Positions 1 through 8,654 of a stretch of DNA of 64,000 bases are shown piece by piece; within the stretch, counting starts at the first letter, position 1; every line of letters begins with the position of its first letter. Made by a program: the position numbers and the translations under genes. Source of the DNA: JAYFQE01 sp034927345. GTDB lineage: Bacteria > Bacillota > Clostridia > Saccharofermentanales > UBA5734. The stretch is taken from assembly GCA_034927345.1 (NCBI GenBank), contig JAYFQE010000017.1, forward strand, positions 1-64,000, written 5' to 3'. The notes beneath the pieces were generated by a model. It did not search any database and was not told where the DNA came from. It saw nothing but the letters and a program-made list of their open reading frames with translations.

Positions 1-1
1 A

Positions 2-490
2 ACCGGGAAAATCCTGCCGATGATCAAGGAATGGCAGAATCGGCCTTTACAGCGGATCTATGCGATCGTCTTTCTGGACGCCATTCATTTCAAGGTGCGG
101 GAAGATGGACTGATACAGAATAAAGCGGCCTACATGGCTATTGGGGTGGATTTGGACGGGAATAAGGACGTTTTGGGTATGTGACTCGGTGAAAACGAGA
201 GCAGCAAATTCTGGCTGTCAGTTCTCAACGAGCTGAGGAATCGTGGGGTGCAGGATATTTTGATCGCGAGTGTCGATAATCTGACCTGGTTTTCGGAAGC
301 CATCCAGGCCAGTTTCCCGGCTACAGAAATCCAATAATGCATTGTCCGAGAGGTTCGCAACTCAGTCCGCTATGTTTCCTACAAGGATCTCAAAAAAGTC
401 ACCGCTGATCTCAAGCCGGTTTACCAGGCGGCCGGCGAGAACCTGGGAAAGCAGTAGCTGCAAGTCTTCAACGAGAAATATATGATCGTT
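2..490 (+). pseudogene. IS256-family transposase remnant (Mutator type)
   Basis: Reading frame 2 gives the middle of an IS256-type transposase, cut by the window edge at its N-terminus. Recognisable stretches are IYAIVFLDAIHFKVRE, AAYMAIGVDLDGNKDVLGM, GENESSKFWLSVLNELRNRG, VQDILIASVDNLTWFSEAI and SYKDLKKVTADLKPVY. The DAIHFKVR block carries a catalytic Asp of the family. Three in-frame stops interrupt it: TGA where relatives have Trp (about 182), TAA where they have Gln (about 335) and TAG near 456. It ends at a TGA near 490 with the C-terminal third missing. No terminal inverted repeat is visible. It is a dead element and the first sign that this end of the window is a degraded accessory region. 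Confidence 0.85.
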
Positions 491-676
491 TGACCTATGT
501 CACATCATCACATCTGCGGATGAGCCCTTCACTAACCGGAACCGCGGCTCCACCGCACCGGAATATTCATTTTCCATCCATACTAATCGCAACTCAGTAT
601 TTCTTAAGCGCAAACGAGGCTCCCTGAAGGCTATCTGACACATTCCGCCTTATTTCTATTACTTCTCCTTCACCGC

Positions 677-1140
677 TCACCAAAACCTTTGCAGAAACTC
701 CATCGCTTGATGGACACCTTCTTCATACGGCTCAGGATGTGCATTTTCCAAAGCACCCCTGATAGTCAGCTTCTTTCAGTAGTTTCATGCAGGCTTCAAA
801 ATCAACCACACCGTTGCCTACCATCGTCTGACGCAGTCAATTGCCTTTCTTTGTTATTTCCAATATCTTCCCGGAGAAACTTCTGTATTTTTCCGCAAGT
901 AATCCTTGATATGCACATGGCGTATTTCCTTTTATGTATGTCTCCAGAAATGCTTCCGGCGTCTCATCTGCGTAAAGAATATTACCCGGGTCTCCACAGA
1001 TTTCCACATTTATGCAACGCTTCTTCCGCCAAGCAGTGTGTGATGAAAATACGGTGAGCCCAATTCAGCAGCATACTCTAACTGTTCTTTCAGTTGTTTT
1101 TCCCCTTCCGGATTTTTCCACAGAGACACATCAACAGAAT
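677..1140 (-). pseudogene. Sugar-phosphate isomerase/epimerase remnant (TIM barrel), deleted and frameshifted
   Basis: Three pieces can be read on the minus strand: LKEQLEYAAELGSPYFHHTL, then CGDPGNILYADETPEAFLET with HVHIKDYLRKN, and LRQTMVGNGVVDFEACMKLL with ADYQGCF. They match, in order, segments of the intact isomerase at 55549-56394 (AALGSPFLHHTLL, ADLGNIYFVGENP, VHAKDYLFK, MGHGLVPFEQVF). The N-terminus is missing because the remnant runs directly out of the amidohydrolase stop. An internal deletion removes the middle of the barrel, and at least two frameshifts follow. It was probably the last gene of the broken sugar operon upstream. Confidence 0.75.
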
Positions 1141-2111
1141 AACTGTGCCGCATTGTCATAAAATATCTTTTCCATATCCTTACGGCTAAGCTGTAATAAT
1201 TCACAGGCTTCCAACAAGGCCAGCAGGCACTCCTGACCGTTATTCAATGGCTGGTATTTATAATCTCCGGGAATTGCCTCCTCTTTGACATATCCAAGAT
1301 GGAAGCCGATAAAGTTACTTCCGAAAGAGCAGATACGCCCAATCGTTGCCGCATAATAATAATCTCCACCATACAGCATTCGATTTACGCCGAAGGTTTT
1401 CAGGCAATAATAAATAGACATGGTCTCTGCCGAACCGGAACAGTCAAGCCAGATATTCTTCAAGTCGCTGATATGCTCTAGTCCCAGCCTTAACTTGCGC
1501 ACATGATGTCCCATGGCGCAGTGTGCCAGAATCAGCTTTGCATCTGGATATTTTTCACATAGATATCGTATCTGTCCCCAATTCTGCGGATCATTTAACA
1601 TATTCTGATAATGAGACAGATGGACCAGGATGGGCATTTTCCTGTCATGAGCCAGACTCCACATCCATTCCGGCGCAAAGTCTAGAATGTCTGACTCAAA
1701 CGTATTTTCTTTCAGTGAATAACAAAAATACGGTTTCAGCACTCGGATTCTCGGAAATTTCTCCAGTTTCTTTTCCGTAGCTTCTCTTCCGCAACCCGGC
1801 GTAACGATCAGACCGGCTTCAAGATTATGTTCTTCTGCAACGGTAAGATTATATGCATTCTCGTCCGCCAGAGTCTCCGCGGTATGTTTACTGGAGGGTG
1901 AAGGCATCACCATACCGCCGCTGATATGGCGACCCAGGTATTTTTCCATAAATTCCGTGTACTGCATAAATGGAGCTCCCTGATAACCACTCCTTTGCGT
2001 ATAATCACGGCTCAGATGAAAATGCGCATCATAAATTTTCACCGGCAACAACCCATCAAAATATTTCAGCAGATCTCTTTCATATTCGGCATCATAAACT
2101 TTCTGATTCAT
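1131..2111 (-). CDS. Amidohydrolase family protein (TIM-barrel metal-dependent hydrolase)
   Basis: A 326-residue protein of the amidohydrolase-2 type. Visible hallmarks are the N-terminal metal pair in YDAHFHLSRD (about residues 28-37), a strand ending in PILVHLSHY, then AKLILAHCAMGHH, and a late Asp in MLYGGDYYY. The C-terminal IFYDNAAQLF matches the usual closing helix of the family. The start ATG has an upstream GAGG. It follows the GH20-like/AAC(3) gene and an oxidoreductase remnant on the same strand, so it was part of a sugar-degradation operon and may hydrolyse a lactone or sugar acid. The substrate cannot be read from the sequence. Its stop codon overlaps the start of the isomerase remnant, so a deletion endpoint lies right at its 3' end. 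Confidence 0.8.
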   Translation of the reverse strand: MNQKVYDAEYERDLLKYFDGLLPVKIYDAHFHLSRDYTQRSGYQGAPFMQYTEFMEKYLGRHISGGMVMPSPSSKHTAETLADENAYNLTVAEEHNLEAGLIVTPGCGREATEKKLEKFPRIRVLKPYFCYSLKENTFESDILDFAPEWMWSLAHDRKMPILVHLSHYQNMLNDPQNWGQIRYLCEKYPDAKLILAHCAMGHHVRKLRLGLEHISDLKNIWLDCSGSAETMSIYYCLKTFGVNRMLYGGDYYYAATIGRICSFGSNFIGFHLGYVKEEAIPGDYKYQPLNNGQECLLALLEACELLQLSRKDMEKIFYDNAAQLFC

Positions 2112-2136
2112 ACTTCTTGTACCTCTTTCCTTAAAT

Positions 2137-2250
2137 TTATGCTAAAGGCACGCTCTTCCTGTCAAGCAGTAATTCCACAAAGGCTTTCATCTCCAGATAA
2201 TGCGTCTCTTCCTAACACCAGAAGATCATCATACGCCAACCGATGGACAC
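2137..2250 (-). pseudogene. C-terminal remnant of a Gfo/Idh/MocA-family oxidoreductase
   Basis: The gap between the two neighbouring minus-strand genes still encodes VHRLAYDDLLVLGRDA, followed after a one-base frameshift by YLEMKAFVELLLDRKSVPLA and a TAA stop. The motif LEMKAFVE followed by a Pro-containing tail is the usual C-terminal end of sugar Gfo/Idh/MocA dehydrogenases. Only about 35 codons survive. It shows that the operon once held an NAD-dependent sugar dehydrogenase between the GH20-like and amidohydrolase genes. Confidence 0.6.
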
Positions 2251-2253
2251 CGG

Positions 2254-5200
2254 TCATTCAGTCACCGCGGCTTCCTCTGCATCCCTGAGCCACGCGAGCA
2301 CATCGGGCGGATACCATGCGCCGGGATCCTCTTTGAACCACCTTAGGCCATTATCGACCATCTCACGAATACCGACGCAGATCAATTCGGCCTTTCCACA
2401 GGATATCTTTTTGATTAAACCCGCTTTTTCGAGAGCCGCCTGGAGCTGCTCTCCATTATGGAAGGGCCAGATTTTTCCCTCATGATTTTCGTAATGATCA
2501 AAATCCCATATCCGGTCTTTGAGTTCGCTTTTGGCCTGGCCTTCGGGTATCCGGGCGAGTGCCTCATCGACAACACGATATTCCATGAGGTGCTTGAAGG
2601 TGTTCTTCAGCATTGACACGCCTATAAATACAACCTTTCCATTCATGTCGTACATTTTCTGCCACGGCGAGGACCTGGAGAATGGGGTATCCCCGAATAT
2701 ACCGTACCGGAGCCCATAAGCTGTATGTTCGTATGTAAGCTCCTGGGCGTATTTTCCCAGAGCTGCCACAGAGTGCGTGGCCTGATTGCTACGGTACACG
2801 CGGGGCAGCTTTCTGAAATACTCTGTCAGATAACCTACGTCAGAAGCCTTATCCAGATGCCATGTTTCGTAGCTGTGGGTAAAATCCTCCTGGCATAACG
2901 TTGGAAAGACTAATGTACCCTCAAGTCCCAGGACGGCTTCGAAAGCATCGATCACCGTCTGCGCGCCGTTTTCCACCTTTCCCAGACTGCTGAGCGAGGA
3001 ATGAACTAATACGATATCTCCCGGATCAATACCGATGTTCTTCAGGGATAATTCGATATCCGACCGGGTAATAATAGAAACGAATACATGATCCAATAAA
3101 TACTGGCAATTGAGGACCTTTTCCTTCAGGCTTCCCTCGGTATAGAAATAATGGTTGCTGGCCTCAAAACCGATCCTGGAATCCTGATTCATCAGCCGCC
3201 ACAGTGCGACTGCAAGATCACGTTCCTGCATAATAACGTCGCGCAGATCACTTGTTTTGATATAACTGTTAAACGCCTGTATATCCGTTACAGGCGGAAC
3301 GCCGTTGCGCAGCCGCACATACCGTATTTGCAGCAGTGTACTCTTGAAATGATACAGCAAGGCTTTGGCAACGACGGCCAATGCTTCAATCTGGGGATCG
3401 TGTGTTGCGGTTTCGAGCAGTGCGATACCCTTTTCCCACTTTTCGCAAAGCTTTTCGAATTGGTCATGAAAAACCTTTTCGGGATAAATGCTCCGCCATC
3501 CTTCCAAATCGTCATAGGGAAAACCGATCATCGTTGCCTGGTAACCCGACGGGCGAGGCAGCAGTAGATTCATGGGTCCATAATTCTGTGGTCCATTATA
3601 AAGCACGCCCACATGGAAAGGAAACTCACGGAAAGCTTCGCTGAATATTGTTTGGGCACGATCGACGATTCCGGTGGATTCTACCGAGTGTGAGACTGGA
3701 GACTGTTCCCAGTAATACTGGGATGCCAGTTCCAGATTGGAGGAGGGATATCCGCCTAGCGTCCAACTGACCATGAGTGCAGTCACGCCGCAGTTATAAA
3801 GATTGTCAAGGTGTTCTCTGACCAGATCAATAACCGGCAGAAAAGGTACAGCTGCGCATTCCCACGTATTGTTGAGCTGAACTTTTGCCATGACCGGCAT
3901 ACCGCGTCTGTGGGCCTGGCTCCAAAATAACTTGGCTCTATCGCCAGGTCCGGGGATGGACATCGTATAGTCGGCAACAATTCCGTTCACGCCGCCGATC
4001 GTGTAGGGCATTTCCGATTCGCTGGTGCACATGAGCCGGGCTCCGGCAGGCAGGCAATCAACTGCGTCGGGCACATCTTCATTCTTCCAGCCGTTTATCT
4101 GCTTCCAAGCCCAACTCCAGCAAATAACTTTGGCCTTTGGCGAAATCCTGTGCACACCTTCCTCGATACAGCGGTTTACTTCACCGATAACCTCGTATGG
4201 TTTACGTTTATCGCATACGGGACAGTTGTTTCCTCCATGGGAATAGCAGTTTGTTTTATTCTCCGACATGGTGATGGTCAGCACGCCCGCCAGATCGGGG
4301 GCATGGATAAAAAGCTGCGAACATGCGTCCCGCAAATAGTCCTGCACCGCTTTTTTACTGGTGCACAGGCAGGTGTGCGTTCCATCCGTCGAGCCTGCCA
4401 GCTGCGGATGCTTTTCAAAAAAAGATACGGGCATAGCCCTGGGCTCGTTGATGTATAGATAAAGACTGATACCGTATTTCCCGGCTTTTTCGATCAGCCG
4501 GTTCAATCCTGCAATCCGCTCCTGCCAACCTTCGGATATCGACGGATCGAAGGGAAAAGGCGTCATTTTATACAGTACGGCTTGCAGCCATATGCCATTG
4601 ATTCCCGTCCGGGAGAGCCGCTCTAGCAATCCCTCAGGGAGCGGATCAGCCGCGGGATCGATAAATGGGTCGCCATATACTGCCGAATAGGGATATAGCA
4701 TCCGAAGATCAAACCGTGTGGTTCGTGTGATCTGCTGCGGAACAAAGAAAGGGGCGCTGCGATGAACAGCGGTATCCTCGAGCCATTGCAAGCCGCGCAT
4801 CAGGCCCTGCTCATCTACTGCGTCGATTTCTATTCCCTGGGCGGATATCCGCAGAATATGACTTTCCGCAAGCTTATTCGGGTCCGGTACAACTTTTAGA
4901 AAGATGCTCTTTTCATTTCCATTGAGTGCCAGTCCGAACATCTGCTCGAAGTGCTTCTTAAAACGCTGTACCACACCATCCAGGAAGAACGACGGTTCAT
5001 ATCGGATATGCCAGCTCTCATCCAGCGCGAATTCTCCAGGCTGAGGCGCATCGTACGGGATACGGTTCAGGACAAGGGACCGGCTGAACTCATCCAGGAA
5101 TCCGAATGGGGTCCAGGTAGATTCACAGGGGAAATATTCCTTCAGGATCGTCTTAAGTCGCTTGGTCCTGTCTCGCTCCTTATAAACCAACGGACGATAG

Positions 5201-5586
5201 GCGACCTTTTCTACCGCAGGCTTTAGTTTCCCCAGCTTAATCCATAAAAAATCGTCTTCCTTGAGCGTATAGGCCAGTTGTTCTTCGCTCCAGCCCAACA
5301 ATTCCAGCAATTGAGAAACAGGCATCAGATGCCAGTTGTTTCTGATCATGGTAATATAACCACGCTCCGACCACCGCTCGTCTATTACCGGCGGATTCCG
5401 AAGTCCCATGTCCTGCGCAGCCTTCAATATAGTATCCTCATCTGTCCCCAGCACCTGCGCCAGCCGTGAAGGAGGAACGGTTTCCCAGTTCCTGAAGATA
5501 ACCGCCTGATGCATCGTGGGGAAATGCAAATACCTAATTGCATCCTTCTGGGGTACGCCATGAAGAAGCTCATTCAATGAATTCAT
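2254..5586 (-). CDS. GH20-like glycosidase fused to an AAC(3)-type N-acetyltransferase
   Basis: A cytosolic protein of about 1,110 residues with no signal peptide. Residues 1-130 hold two helical, HTH-like repeats (FRNWETVPPSRLAQVLG, IRNNWHLMPVSQLLELLGW). Residues about 190-300 resemble the zincin-like domain that precedes the GH20 barrel (EIDAVDEQGLMRGLQWLED). A (beta/alpha)8-type region follows to about 660 with Cys-rich segments (HTCLCTS, NCPVC) and AKVQLNNTWE. Residues about 842-1100 are an Antibiotic_NAT/AAC(3) domain: DIVLVHSSLSSLG, GTLVFPTL, RSNQATHSVAALG and SPWQKM. The GH20 acid/base dyad is not obvious; the nearest match is MSEN. ATG at 5586 is preferred over the in-frame TTG because a GAGG lies 9 bases upstream. 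AAC(3) relatives move acetyl from acetyl-CoA to an amine, so an amino-sugar substrate is plausible. Drug resistance is not implied. Confidence 0.8.
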   Translation of the reverse strand: MNSLNELLHGVPQKDAIRYLHFPTMHQAVIFRNWETVPPSRLAQVLGTDEDTILKAAQDMGLRNPPVIDERWSERGYITMIRNNWHLMPVSQLLELLGWSEEQLAYTLKEDDFLWIKLGKLKPAVEKVAYRPLVYKERDRTKRLKTILKEYFPCESTWTPFGFLDEFSRSLVLNRIPYDAPQPGEFALDESWHIRYEPSFFLDGVVQRFKKHFEQMFGLALNGNEKSIFLKVVPDPNKLAESHILRISAQGIEIDAVDEQGLMRGLQWLEDTAVHRSAPFFVPQQITRTTRFDLRMLYPYSAVYGDPFIDPAADPLPEGLLERLSRTGINGIWLQAVLYKMTPFPFDPSISEGWQERIAGLNRLIEKAGKYGISLYLYINEPRAMPVSFFEKHPQLAGSTDGTHTCLCTSKKAVQDYLRDACSQLFIHAPDLAGVLTITMSENKTNCYSHGGNNCPVCDKRKPYEVIGEVNRCIEEGVHRISPKAKVICWSWAWKQINGWKNEDVPDAVDCLPAGARLMCTSESEMPYTIGGVNGIVADYTMSIPGPGDRAKLFWSQAHRRGMPVMAKVQLNNTWECAAVPFLPVIDLVREHLDNLYNCGVTALMVSWTLGGYPSSNLELASQYYWEQSPVSHSVESTGIVDRAQTIFSEAFREFPFHVGVLYNGPQNYGPMNLLLPRPSGYQATMIGFPYDDLEGWRSIYPEKVFHDQFEKLCEKWEKGIALLETATHDPQIEALAVVAKALLYHFKSTLLQIRYVRLRNGVPPVTDIQAFNSYIKTSDLRDVIMQERDLAVALWRLMNQDSRIGFEASNHYFYTEGSLKEKVLNCQYLLDHVFVSIITRSDIELSLKNIGIDPGDIVLVHSSLSSLGKVENGAQTVIDAFEAVLGLEGTLVFPTLCQEDFTHSYETWHLDKASDVGYLTEYFRKLPRVYRSNQATHSVAALGKYAQELTYEHTAYGLRYGIFGDTPFSRSSPWQKMYDMNGKVVFIGVSMLKNTFKHLMEYRVVDEALARIPEGQAKSELKDRIWDFDHYENHEGKIWPFHNGEQLQAALEKAGLIKKISCGKAELICVGIREMVDNGLRWFKEDPGAWYPPDVLAWLRDAEEAAVTE

Positions 5587-5649
5587 CTCCGCCAACCTCT
5601 TTTCTTACCCATTGATTTGGATATACTTTTCGACACCGATGTTCTTCAG

Positions 5650-5915
5650 TTATCTTTTAAGTGCTGTTGTCAGCGCGGCCGCTTCTGATGCTTCCTCGGG
5701 TTTCATGGAGATCGGAGGCATCTTCTTTTCAGTGCGATACTTATTATATTTTACCAAAGTTTCGTCATAAAGTACTTTTTCAAGGTTGTACTCTTCGGTA
5801 TCGGCAATGGTCATATAATTCTTATATTCCATAGGCATGTAGAGGGGAATGTCTCATACCAGTGCCGGTTGTTGATGTCACCCCAATTGAACAGCCATGT
5901 GTAGGGTGACATCAC
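5650..5915 (-). pseudogene. C-terminal remnant of an ABC-transporter sugar-binding lipoprotein
   Basis: Two minus-strand frames join across a frameshift near 5840: SPYTWLFNWGDINNRHWYE, then LYMPMEYKNYMTIADTEEY through VLYDETLVKYNKYRTEKKMP and EEASEAAALTTAL. The layout, with a Trp/Gly-rich stretch, a YDETL-K-Y segment and an EEA-E-AAL helix, resembles the C-terminal lobe of LplA-type solute-binding proteins. The rest of the gene is gone; beyond about 5920 the DNA belongs to an unrelated plus-strand fragment. It was the likely first gene of the operon carrying the GH20-like/AAC(3) fusion. Confidence 0.55.
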
Positions 5916-5939
5916 TGTGCTGCGCGCGGAGCCTGCAGG

Positions 5940-6493
5940 GCATCGTCGAGGACGGCTCGCAGCGCAGCTACTTCCCCACAGGTTTCCCGTTCTACGTCTA
6001 CGGCGAGACATTGTTTGATTCATCCGTGACATTCGAGGCACTTCGCGAGGACTATTTCTTCCATACCTTCGGCGAGAAGTGGCGTGATGTAGTCATCTAT
6101 CTCGAGAACCTGTGCGATGCGCTCCTGTTTGCGTATCTGTCGGGTCTTTCGTCGAGCGACGCCGTGAAGGGGAAGTATTATAACCCGGTCATCGCGCAAC
6201 AAGCGGCGGGCGTTCGGGAACTGACACAGGCGTTCAAGCCGGTAATCGAAGCCAACCGCAATCAGCCCAAACGTGCGGCGGCGGTATCGTGGATGCTGCT
6301 CGACCAGCACCGCGATTACGCAAACGGCATCGCGGAAATCATCTGTCATAAGGCAGTCGGCGACGACTTGGGCGCGCAGGATGCGGGAAAGCAGTTGTGC
6401 GAGATTTTCTCCGCGCGGGAAATCTACCTTGAACGCTGGTACGACCTGTTCTTGAGCTATTATTCTCTCGGCGGGCTGTGTCGTCAGGAGTAA
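5940..6493 (+). pseudogene. C-terminal fragment resembling DUF4838 proteins
   Basis: An open frame of about 185 codons begins inside a domain (YFPTGFPFYVYGETLFD, VTFEALREDYFFHTFGE, WRDVVIYLENLCDALL) and runs to a TAA. The EALREDYF-x-x-FGE-W pattern resembles the helical C-terminal part of DUF4838 glycan-associated proteins. There is no plausible start or ribosome site, and the open frame extends upstream into the oppositely oriented solute-binding-protein remnant. It is therefore a 5'-truncated fragment. The family call is from memory of the pattern and is moderate. Confidence 0.45.
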
Positions 6494-6500
6494 TGGAAAA

Positions 6501-6544
6501 GGAGGGATGCAAGATCCGTTTTTAGAACGGCATTGCATCCCTCC
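6501..6544. terminator. Strong inverted repeat, probable intrinsic terminator
   Basis: A perfect 12-bp inverted repeat (GGAGGGATGCAA / TTGCATCCCTCC) encloses a second 5-bp hairpin (CCGTT-TTTAG-AACGG), giving one long stem. A T run follows on the plus side a few bases later (TCTTTTT), and a shorter T4 run follows on the minus side. It sits 7 bases after the stop codon of the DUF4838-like fragment and is likely that gene's original terminator. Confidence 0.6.
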
Positions 6545-6562
6545 AGATCTTTTTATGCGCTT

Positions 6563-6649
6563 AGTGATGAACTTGGACATGGCGGTCAGATATTCCTGGT
6601 AACGGTCAGATGTGAAGATTTCTTTAAGGCCCTGTTCCAACATCTTCAT
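6563..6649 (-). pseudogene. N-terminal remnant of an ArdC-like (antirestriction/zincin) protein
   Basis: The minus-strand frame starts MKMLEQGLKEIFTS and continues SDRYQEYLTAMSKF, then loses a base where relatives read SKFHHYS. This matches the start of ArdC N-terminal domains found on plasmids and integrative elements. After the frameshift the frame runs antisense through the terminator and the DUF4838-like fragment and has no meaning. It suggests a mobile element once crossed this point. Confidence 0.4.
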
Positions 6650-6714
6650 GATTGAGTCCCTTTTATCCTGATGAGAAAGATAGCAAAAAAGGGCTGTACC
6701 AAAAGTAGGATACC

Positions 6715-7545
6715 TCAGATTTCTCCCGCAGAAAGTTTTTTCATGTTTTCAATTAACTGAGATAATGAAATTTCATCGCGCTCTTTAGGTTGGCGTGATA
6801 CCTCGTAAAGTAATGGCCCGTTGTATCCGGCACGTTCAAGCTGAGAGAAAATTTCGTGCCAATTGTTTAATCCATCACCTGGGAGTCGGTGTCTTTCATC
6901 AACAAAGTCATAATCTGAGATATGAAGAGAATGTATTTTTAGTCCACTGTCAATAAGCGCCGAAAGAAAACTTACATTGTTCTCAATGAGTGAGTGATTC
7001 GTATCAAATACAATTCCAGCGCCGGTATCTTTGAGTAGCTCAATCATCTCGGAGGAACGGTTGCATAGGCATGTACGGGGCAGGTTTTCTATTGTGAGTT
7101 TCATTCTATACTTTTCGCACTCAGTATTGAGAAATTTAATCGCTTCATGGCTAAGGCATAACCTTTCGTAGCGCTCTTCATCAGTAATCGGCTCGCTGCT
7201 TGGATGCAACACGACTATCTTTACTCCGGCTTTTCCGGCGGCTTCAATAAGATTACGATTTGTGCAAATTGATATGGCTCTCAACTCATGGTCCATATTT
7301 GAAATATCAAGATACGATGAAAAGGGCAAATGTATTGACCACAATTCTACATTCTCTTCCTGTGCTATTTTTGAATACTCAAGCCAATTTTTCGAAAAAT
7401 CGATTTGATTCATATAATAATCATAGTCGAAAGAAAGCTCCACTGTTGAAATACCGACATCCTTTAAATTTCTCAATGTGTCTCTGTCTATTTTTCGATA
7501 AAAGGATAGTGATGTTCCGAACCGTAGATTTTGCATGTATGTCAT
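6715..7545 (-). CDS. Sugar-phosphate isomerase/epimerase (xylose-isomerase-like TIM barrel)
   Basis: A 276-residue single-domain AP-endonuclease-2 type barrel. Barrel strands and metal-site segments can be seen: GISTVELSFDYD, ELWSIHLPFS, VKIVVLHPSSEP, KLTIENLPRT (Glu ligand), AGIVFDTNHSL (Asp and His), KIHSLHISDYD (His) and LLYEVSRQ (Glu). Length is normal. The ATG has GAGGAG 9 bases upstream and a good sigma-70 promoter further up, so it is transcribed alone. Its AT content is visibly higher than that of the origin-proximal genes. It lies within the degraded region, so it may be a recent arrival. The substrate is unknown. Confidence 0.85.
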   Translation of the reverse strand: MTYMQNLRFGTSLSFYRKIDRDTLRNLKDVGISTVELSFDYDYYMNQIDFSKNWLEYSKIAQEENVELWSIHLPFSSYLDISNMDHELRAISICTNRNLIEAAGKAGVKIVVLHPSSEPITDEERYERLCLSHEAIKFLNTECEKYRMKLTIENLPRTCLCNRSSEMIELLKDTGAGIVFDTNHSLIENNVSFLSALIDSGLKIHSLHISDYDFVDERHRLPGDGLNNWHEIFSQLERAGYNGPLLYEVSRQPKERDEISLSQLIENMKKLSAGEI

Positions 7546-7590
7546 TTTAATTTTCTCCTCAAAATTTTTCGATATACTTTTTTACATCAA

Positions 7591-7620
7591 TATTATAACT
7601 ATTTTCTATCATTTTAATCA
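7591..7620 (-). promoter_or_regulatory. Sigma-70-type promoter of the isomerase gene
   Basis: On the minus strand TTGATT is followed by an 18-bp spacer and TATAAT, about 45 bases before the isomerase start codon. Confidence 0.6.
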
Positions 7621-7708
7621 AAAGGATAAACACCATTATTGCGGTCTTTTATAATGATCCCAAGAAATGAGACATGCAAAAAGTGAATGAACCAAATATA
7701 AAGGAGAA

Positions 7709-8345
7709 GTGAGTAAGAAGAAAAACATCTACAATTTCAAGAACGAGCAGCAGATATTTTCCAACGAGGTCACTCCGACCAGGAAAGAACATTGGAGGAA
7801 AAAAAGCAGGAAATTGTAATTCTGCAACCAAAAGTTGGTCAGCTCACAGTGGAGTGCGACTGGCTTAAAAAATCTAACGAAGTCTTTGGCCCCGACGGAC
7901 CGCATCGCACTCGTTTCCCCCGAAAATATGGAATTGACTGTTAAGCGGCAATGTGAACTGGCCGAGGTCAACCGCAGCAGCGTCTATCGCAAACAGCGCG
8001 AGAAACAGGACAATCCTGGCCATGGCGAGTCCTTGGAGAACCTTGACATCATGAAAATCATCGATCGAACCCACCTGGAACACTCGTCCTGGGGATACCG
8101 TAAGATGACCGATCATCTGCGGCATGGCAATGCCTATGACATCAACCGTAAACGCATGAGACGCCTGATGCGGCTTATGAACATCATCGCACTCTATCCG
8201 GGTCCGAATCTCAGCAAACGCTATCATGCCCAGTATGTACGGCCGTACCTGCTGCGAAATCTGGTCACCGATCATATGGATCAGCGCCAGGCAGCAACTA
8301 GAATAAATGGCAGATCGAATACCCGTATCCAAACAACATCGCATC
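7709..8345 (+). pseudogene. IS3-family transposase remnant (orfA plus orfB, deleted)
   Basis: A GTG start after AAGGAG opens the orfA frame (SKKKNIYNF), which jumps after a deletion to the orfA C-terminal coiled coil (EEKKQEIVILQ, GQLTVECDWLKKSNE). An overlapping frame gives the start of orfB: LTVKRQCELAEVNRSSVYR, then IMKIIDRTHLEHSSWGYRKM, YDINRKRMRRLMRLMNI and RPYLLRNLVTDHM. That is the HTH_21 part; the DDE catalytic core is absent. The frame then breaks. The element cannot transpose. No inverted repeats or target duplication are visible. Confidence 0.8.
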
Positions 8346-8351
8346 CCATTA

Positions 8352-8540
8352 ATCCTCTTGCATGATCTGAGTCATCCGCACGCGACGTTGCTGATCGGGC
8401 AGGATGTGAATATCCTGACCGTCAGCAAACGCCTGGGACACGTTCGTACGCCCATCACCGCCAACACTTATTGCCATCCGCTGTAGGTAAATGATATAAA
8501 AGCCGCCGAGTTCATCGAGTCGGTCCTGTTCAACTATAAA
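8352..8540 (+). pseudogene. C-terminal remnant of a phage/ICE tyrosine recombinase
   Basis: The frame reads LHDLSHPHATLLIGQDVNIL, then TVSKRLGHVRTPITANTYCH, an in-frame TAG, and KAAEFIESVL. This is the catalytic end of a tyrosine integrase (HDLRHTHAT, LGH, TYxH). The box-II Arg is replaced by Ser, and there is a stop just where the nucleophile Tyr region ends, so the protein would be inactive even if made. It lies just downstream of the 3' end of two tRNA-Ser genes, a common integration site, so it probably marks the end of a decayed integrated element. Confidence 0.75.
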
Positions 8541-8620
8541 ATCATGGGGCTTATTTGGGGGCTTATGATGAGTGAAACTTCGACCATAATGCTGGCAATA
8601 CCGACACTTCCCAGAGCATG

Positions 8621-8654
8621 AAAAATCCCCGAAACCTTACAGTCTCAGGGATTT
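8621..8654 (-). terminator. Intrinsic terminator of the tRNA-Ser transcript
   Basis: On the minus strand a 13-bp stem (AAATCCCTGAGAC pairing with GTTTCGGGGATTT, two G-T pairs) with a 6-base loop is followed by T5. The upstream arm touches the CCA end of the preceding tRNA. Confidence 0.8.

Noticed and set aside
2..490. In-frame TGA, TAA and TAG in the transposase could mean stop-codon recoding
   Set aside because: All three stops occur, at different amino acids, in a truncated transposon gene, while housekeeping genes use all three as normal stops. Simple decay explains it.
2254..5586. Aminoglycoside resistance gene
   Set aside because: The AAC(3) domain is fused to a glycosidase-like protein in a sugar operon, and most members of this domain family are not resistance enzymes.
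6020..6649. A 209-codon minus-strand open frame
   Set aside because: Only its first 27 codons look like protein. The remainder is antisense to the DUF4838-like fragment, crosses a terminator hairpin, and has no recognisable content.
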